This document shows, piece after piece, positions 22,621 to 25,673 of a DNA stretch of 25,673 nucleotides. Each line of letters starts with the position of its first letter. Within the stretch, counting starts at the first letter, position 1. Below the pieces are notes generated by a model. That model searched no databases, was not told the origin of the DNA, and saw only the letters and a program-made list of their open reading frames with translations. This DNA comes from Azoarcus sp. (lineage in GTDB: Bacteria; Pseudomonadota; Gammaproteobacteria; Burkholderiales; Rhodocyclaceae), in NCBI GenBank assembly GCA_031282905.1, contig JAITCV010000256.1, positions 1 to 25,673 on the forward strand, written 5' to 3'. The translations under genes and the position numbers were made by a program.

Positions 22621-23436
22621 ATGAACGGCTTCGTCACGCTCGCACCCAACACTTCGCGGCCCCGCCCGCTCGAGCTGGAATATGCCTGGGTAGAACCGGA
22701 ACAGCCGGCGGACAACTCGCCGACGCTGGTTTTCCTGCACGAGGGCCTGGGCTGCGCCGCCCTGTGGCGGAGCTTTCCCGCCGCCTTGTGCAAACGCCTG
22801 CACTGGCGCGGCCTCGTCTATTCCCGCTTCGCCTACGGCGCATCCACCCCGCGCCCGCATGACGAACCCTTCCCCAGCGATTACCTCGAACGCGAAGCCC
22901 TGGATATTCTCCCGGCGCTCCTGCGCGAGCTGGACATCGCGCGCCCATGGCTGCTCGGGCACAGCGACGGCGGCAGCATCGCCCTGATCGCGGCGGGAAA
23001 CGATGCCGCGCGTTATCGCGGCATCATCACCCTCGCGCCGCACCATTGCGTCGAAGACATCTGCCTGGCAGGCATCGCCCGCGCGCGCATCGCCTATGAA
23101 CAAGGCGATCTCCGCCAGCGTCTGGCGAAATACCACCGCGACGCGGATTCCGCCTTTTACGGCTGGTGCGACGCCTGGCTCGACCCGCGGCGGCGCGACT
23201 GGCGCATCGACCGCGCCGTACTGGAACGCATCACCTGCCCCGCGCTTGCCATCCAGGGCACGCGGGACGAATACGCCACGCTCGACCAGATCGAAGCCCT
23301 CGAACGCCACGCGCCGCAAACCGAATTGCGGGTCATCGGCGATTGCGGCCATTTCCCCTTCCGGGACGCCGCCGCCATCGTGACCGACGCGATTGCGGAT
23401 TTCGTCGCCCGTCATTCTATTAGAATATTGGAATAA
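22621..23436 (+). CDS. Alpha/beta hydrolase
   Basis: A 271-residue alpha/beta-fold hydrolase with a complete triad: Ser115 in the nucleophile elbow GHSDGGS, Asp216 in QGTRDEYA and His244 in DCGHFPF. The oxyanion-hole stretch is VFLHEGLGCAALW. It has a cap region between the sixth and seventh strands (about residues 143-200) and no signal peptide, so it is cytoplasmic. The ATG at 22621 has GGGA 7 nt upstream; the frame could extend four codons to a TTG, which is less likely. The substrate cannot be told from sequence; esters, lactones or thioesters are all possible. It is closely packed behind the PIN-PhoH gene, suggesting one transcript with the peroxiredoxin. Confidence 0.88.
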   Translation: MNGFVTLAPNTSRPRPLELEYAWVEPEQPADNSPTLVFLHEGLGCAALWRSFPAALCKRLHWRGLVYSRFAYGASTPRPHDEPFPSDYLEREALDILPALLRELDIARPWLLGHSDGGSIALIAAGNDAARYRGIITLAPHHCVEDICLAGIARARIAYEQGDLRQRLAKYHRDADSAFYGWCDAWLDPRRRDWRIDRAVLERITCPALAIQGTRDEYATLDQIEALERHAPQTELRVIGDCGHFPFRDAAAIVTDAIADFVARHSIRILE

Positions 23437-23488
23437 TCGGCCATGAAGCGTAACAGCATATATTTCGGATGGAGCCAGTTTCACGATC

Positions 23489-25105
23489 ATGAATAATGAA
23501 TATTGCCCGGTTTGCGGCTATCCCTGCCTCAAGATGGCGAAAGCCTGTTCGATTTGTGGATGGGATTTTTTCCTGTTTTTTGCCGGTAGCAAGGAAGAAG
23601 CGCTGCATGACTATGAAAATCGTCTGGCGACGGCGCGCGTGGCATGGCAGGAGAAAATCATCCGTGGGGACGCACGACCTTTTCGCAGCAGTGAAACAGC
23701 GCCGACCACGCCCCTGGAAGCATTCAGTTCGAATGGCCGCCTCCGCGCCCTGGCAAAAAGAAGCGGCAGCATCATCGTCTTTCGGGAAGAAACGAACAGC
23801 GGGCTGTTGGGCAAGACCCTGCGCGGGCTTTTCCAGAAAGGAGCAAACGGCTTTTGGGGAACACTGCGCGGGCATGAAGGCGCGGTCAAATATCTATCCT
23901 TCAGCCTGGACGGCCGCACCCTGATTTCAGCGGACGCCAACCAGACCCTCTACCTGTGGAATGTGGCGGGCGGACAGTCGCGGGGCGACGCGCTGTGCGG
24001 GCACACCGGCAAGATCATTCATGTGACATTCAGTCCGGATGGCCGTCTCCTTGCCTCGGCAAGCAAGGACGGCACCATTCGCCTCTGGGACGTGGCCAGC
24101 GGGCAAGCGCGGGGCGGCGCGCTGCGCGGGCATACAGACGGAATCTGGCATGTATCGTTCAGCCCGGACGGTCGCCTCCTCGCCTCGGCCAGCGGGGACA
24201 AGACCATTCGTCTCTGGGACGTGGCAAGCGGGTGGCCACTGGACGAAGCCCTGCTCGGGCATACGGACGAGGTCAACCATGTGTCGTTCAGTCCGGACGG
24301 CAGCCTCCTCGCCTCGGCCAGCGATGACAAAACGATCCGCCTCTGGAACGTGGCCAACGGACAGCCGCGCGGCGACGCGCTACGCGGGCACAAGAGCCTG
24401 ATCAGGCATATATCGTTCAGCCCGGACGGCAATCTCCTCGCCTCGGCAAGCAATGACAAAACAGTGCGTCTCTGGAACGTGGCCAACGGGCAGCAGCGCG
24501 GCGGCGCGCTGCGCGGGCACAAGAACCGGGTCAGGCACGTGTCATTCAGCCCGGATGGCCGCCTGCTCGCCTCGGCAGGCGAGGACAACACCATCCGCCT
24601 CTGGGACGCGGTGAGCGGGCAGCCGCGCGGCGACGTGCTGTACGGTCATGAAGACTGGATCAACCATGTATCGTTCAGCCCGGACGGCCACCTTCTCGCT
24701 TCGGCAAGTTTCGATCGGACGATCCGCTTCTGGGACGTGGCAAGCGGGCAGCCGCGAGGCGAGGCGCTGCGCGGGCACGAAAACCACGTCAGGCACGTGA
24801 CGTTCAGTCCGGATGGCCGCCTCCTCGCCTCGGCAAGCGATGACAAAACAATCCGCCTCTGGGACGTGGCAAGCGGACAGCCACGGGGCGAGGCGCTGTG
24901 CGGCCATGAGGACTGGATCATCGACGCAACGTTCAGCCCGGATGGTCGCCTCCTCGCCTCGGCAAGCCTGGACAAGACCGTTCGCCTCTGGGACGTGGCG
25001 GGCGACATCAGGATCGACAAGCGCAACCTGACGCGCGAAGAATGGCACAAGCTCATGGGCGCGCAACCTTACCGGAAGATTTTCGAGGATTTGCCCGGGC
25101 CGTGA
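23489..25105 (+). CDS. Zinc-ribbon protein with nine tandem WD40 repeats
   Basis: A 538-residue protein. The N-terminus has a zinc-ribbon-like pair of CxxC knuckles (Cys6/Cys9 and Cys20/Cys23: CPVCG and CSICG) followed by an aromatic stretch WDFFLFF. A linker of about 45 residues leads to a degenerate WD-like unit (FSSNGRLRALAKRSGSIIVF, 79-98). Nine canonical 43-residue WD40 repeats run from residue 128 to 514. Most read GH----(V/I)-H-(V/I)-(S/T)-FSPDGRLLASAS-D-TIRLWDVASGQPRG. The C-terminal tail, NLTREEWHKLMGAQPYRKIF--LP, resembles the tail found after WD40 propellers in large bacterial NTPase/WD40 proteins. No effector domain is present. It is presumably a scaffold or sensor; the role is unknown. 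It begins 52 bp after the hydrolase in AT-richer DNA, with a poor Shine-Dalgarno. Confidence 0.88.
   Translation: MNNEYCPVCGYPCLKMAKACSICGWDFFLFFAGSKEEALHDYENRLATARVAWQEKIIRGDARPFRSSETAPTTPLEAFSSNGRLRALAKRSGSIIVFREETNSGLLGKTLRGLFQKGANGFWGTLRGHEGAVKYLSFSLDGRTLISADANQTLYLWNVAGGQSRGDALCGHTGKIIHVTFSPDGRLLASASKDGTIRLWDVASGQARGGALRGHTDGIWHVSFSPDGRLLASASGDKTIRLWDVASGWPLDEALLGHTDEVNHVSFSPDGSLLASASDDKTIRLWNVANGQPRGDALRGHKSLIRHISFSPDGNLLASASNDKTVRLWNVANGQQRGGALRGHKNRVRHVSFSPDGRLLASAGEDNTIRLWDAVSGQPRGDVLYGHEDWINHVSFSPDGHLLASASFDRTIRFWDVASGQPRGEALRGHENHVRHVTFSPDGRLLASASDDKTIRLWDVASGQPRGEALCGHEDWIIDATFSPDGRLLASASLDKTVRLWDVAGDIRIDKRNLTREEWHKLMGAQPYRKIFEDLPGP
23870..25030 (+). repeat. Nine in-frame 129-bp tandem repeats encoding WD40 units
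   Basis: Repeat units begin with the Gly-His codons at 23870 and then every 129 bp, with no length variation over nine units. The middle and late units are very similar at DNA level, for example the stretches encoding FSPDGRLLASAS and WDVASGQPRG. The first unit is the most diverged, and the ninth diverges only after its WDVA. This uniformity suggests recent amplification or gene conversion among units. Confidence 0.85.
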
Positions 25106-25197
25106 GCGTGATCGAGCGCAAGCCGGGCATATGAGCAATACAGGATCGACACGCGGCCCCTTCGTTGATCTGAACCATCACCAGGAGAATGCTCATC

Positions 25198-25673
25198 ATG
25201 CTGCGCTTCTTTCTCTTCTTCATGATCGGTGCGATGGCAGTGGGTGCCTGCGCTGCCGAGGATTCACCGTGCCCCGTTTACGTGGTGCCGTTCGAGAACC
25301 GAATCGAGATACTACGCGACGAATTGTTAGAGGCTGGTGTCCCTGCGTCAGAAGTCGCCGAAATCATCGGACCACAAGAGGACGTTTCCCAACAATCTGC
25401 GGTGACTTTGCCTGCGCCGATCCAGATCATGATGAGGGACGAGATCAAACGCTCCATCGCTGAAATATCCGATAGCCCCCCGCATTTTCGCGCCTTCGTG
25501 GAAGCCATCACGGAACACATCGCGGCCCGGCTGACCGAGGACAAGCTCTGCGTGAACGGCGCCGAAGGCAAGAATCGCTCCCTGCTTCAATTCGTATACT
25601 GGGACCTCGCAATGTTTGGCGATCATATCGTCCCGGTGCTCCCCTCCACTGGCGGTACTCAACATATTTGTCA
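25198..25673 (+). CDS. Putative lipoprotein or secreted protein, N-terminal part (runs off the right edge)
   Basis: An open frame of 158 codons continues past the window end. It begins MLRFFLFFMIGAMAVGACAAE, a signal peptide with a possible lipobox VGAC (Cys18); cleavage by signal peptidase I after ACA is the alternative. AGGAG lies 10 nt before the ATG at 25198. An in-frame ATG at 25189 sits only 1 nt after it and is rejected. The mature part is soluble-looking, with an acidic helix (ENRIEILRDELLEAG), IMMRDEIKRSIAEI and a FVEAITEHIAARLTEDKLC segment. I do not recognise the family. It follows the WD40 gene by 92 bp on the same strand. Confidence 0.7.
   Translation, partial: MLRFFLFFMIGAMAVGACAAEDSPCPVYVVPFENRIEILRDELLEAGVPASEVAEIIGPQEDVSQQSAVTLPAPIQIMMRDEIKRSIAEISDSPPHFRAFVEAITEHIAARLTEDKLCVNGAEGKNRSLLQFVYWDLAMFGDHIVPVLPSTGGTQHIC

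Noticed and set aside
23414..23426. ATTCT-ATT-AGAAT inverted repeat near the hydrolase stop as a terminator
   Set aside because: The stem is only 5 bp and AT-rich, lies within the coding end, and has no T-run after it.
23870..25030. CRISPR-like array reading of the regular 129-bp repeats
   Set aside because: The repeats are in frame, coding, and match WD40 units; there is no short repeat/spacer alternation.

Overview
The window looks like chromosomal DNA of a GC-rich betaproteobacterium. The evidence is the gene order lepA-lepB-DUF4845-rnc-era-recO-pdxJ-acpS-nagZ, the yajC-secD-secF cluster, uvrC-pgsA, and a Bcp peroxiredoxin next to a PIN-PhoH protein. I assign it from gene order and protein motifs only and cannot name a genus.

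Layout. Positions 1-135 hold the first 45 codons of glnS (minus strand). Positions 313-3651 hold secF, secD and yajC (minus), driven by an extended -10 promoter at 3695-3703. A plus-strand PAS plus degenerate EAL protein (3827-5095) converges on ampD (5126-5722). ampD is translationally coupled to an orphan HI1420-type antitoxin gene (5719-6036), which sits just downstream of a tRNA-Leu(UAG) gene (6091-6175). Next come a GT41 (OGT/SPINDLY-like) glycosyltransferase with an alpha-helical repeat N-terminus, pgsA and uvrC. From 10721 to 20242 there is a long minus-strand array with many 4-nt stop/start overlaps: lepA, lepB, DUF4845, rnc, era, recO, pdxJ, acpS, nagZ and two tandem PhnD-like periplasmic binding proteins. 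A good sigma70-type promoter lies upstream of lepA. After a 431-bp divergent intergenic region, the plus strand carries a Bcp-type peroxiredoxin, a PIN-PhoH ATPase and an alpha/beta hydrolase. Beyond these lie a zinc-ribbon/WD40 protein with nine near-identical 43-residue repeats and the start of a probable lipoprotein that runs off the window.

How they work together. Most genes are housekeeping: Sec export and signal peptide processing (YajC, SecD, SecF, LepB), translation (GlnS, LepA, tRNA-Leu, Era, RNase III), DNA repair (UvrC, RecO), and lipid and cofactor synthesis (PgsA, AcpS, PdxJ). Both AmpD and NagZ, which act in peptidoglycan recycling, are present but in separate clusters.

The accessory parts most worth attention are: the orphan antitoxin coupled to ampD beside the tRNA, with two operator-like palindromes; the catalytically doubtful PAS-EAL protein; the tandem binding proteins with no transporter genes; the GT41 glycosyltransferase; and the zinc-ribbon/WD40 protein. 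I do not see a complete, clearly new multigene defence or mobile system. Several long reading frames opposite the housekeeping genes are GC-driven shadows and were left out.
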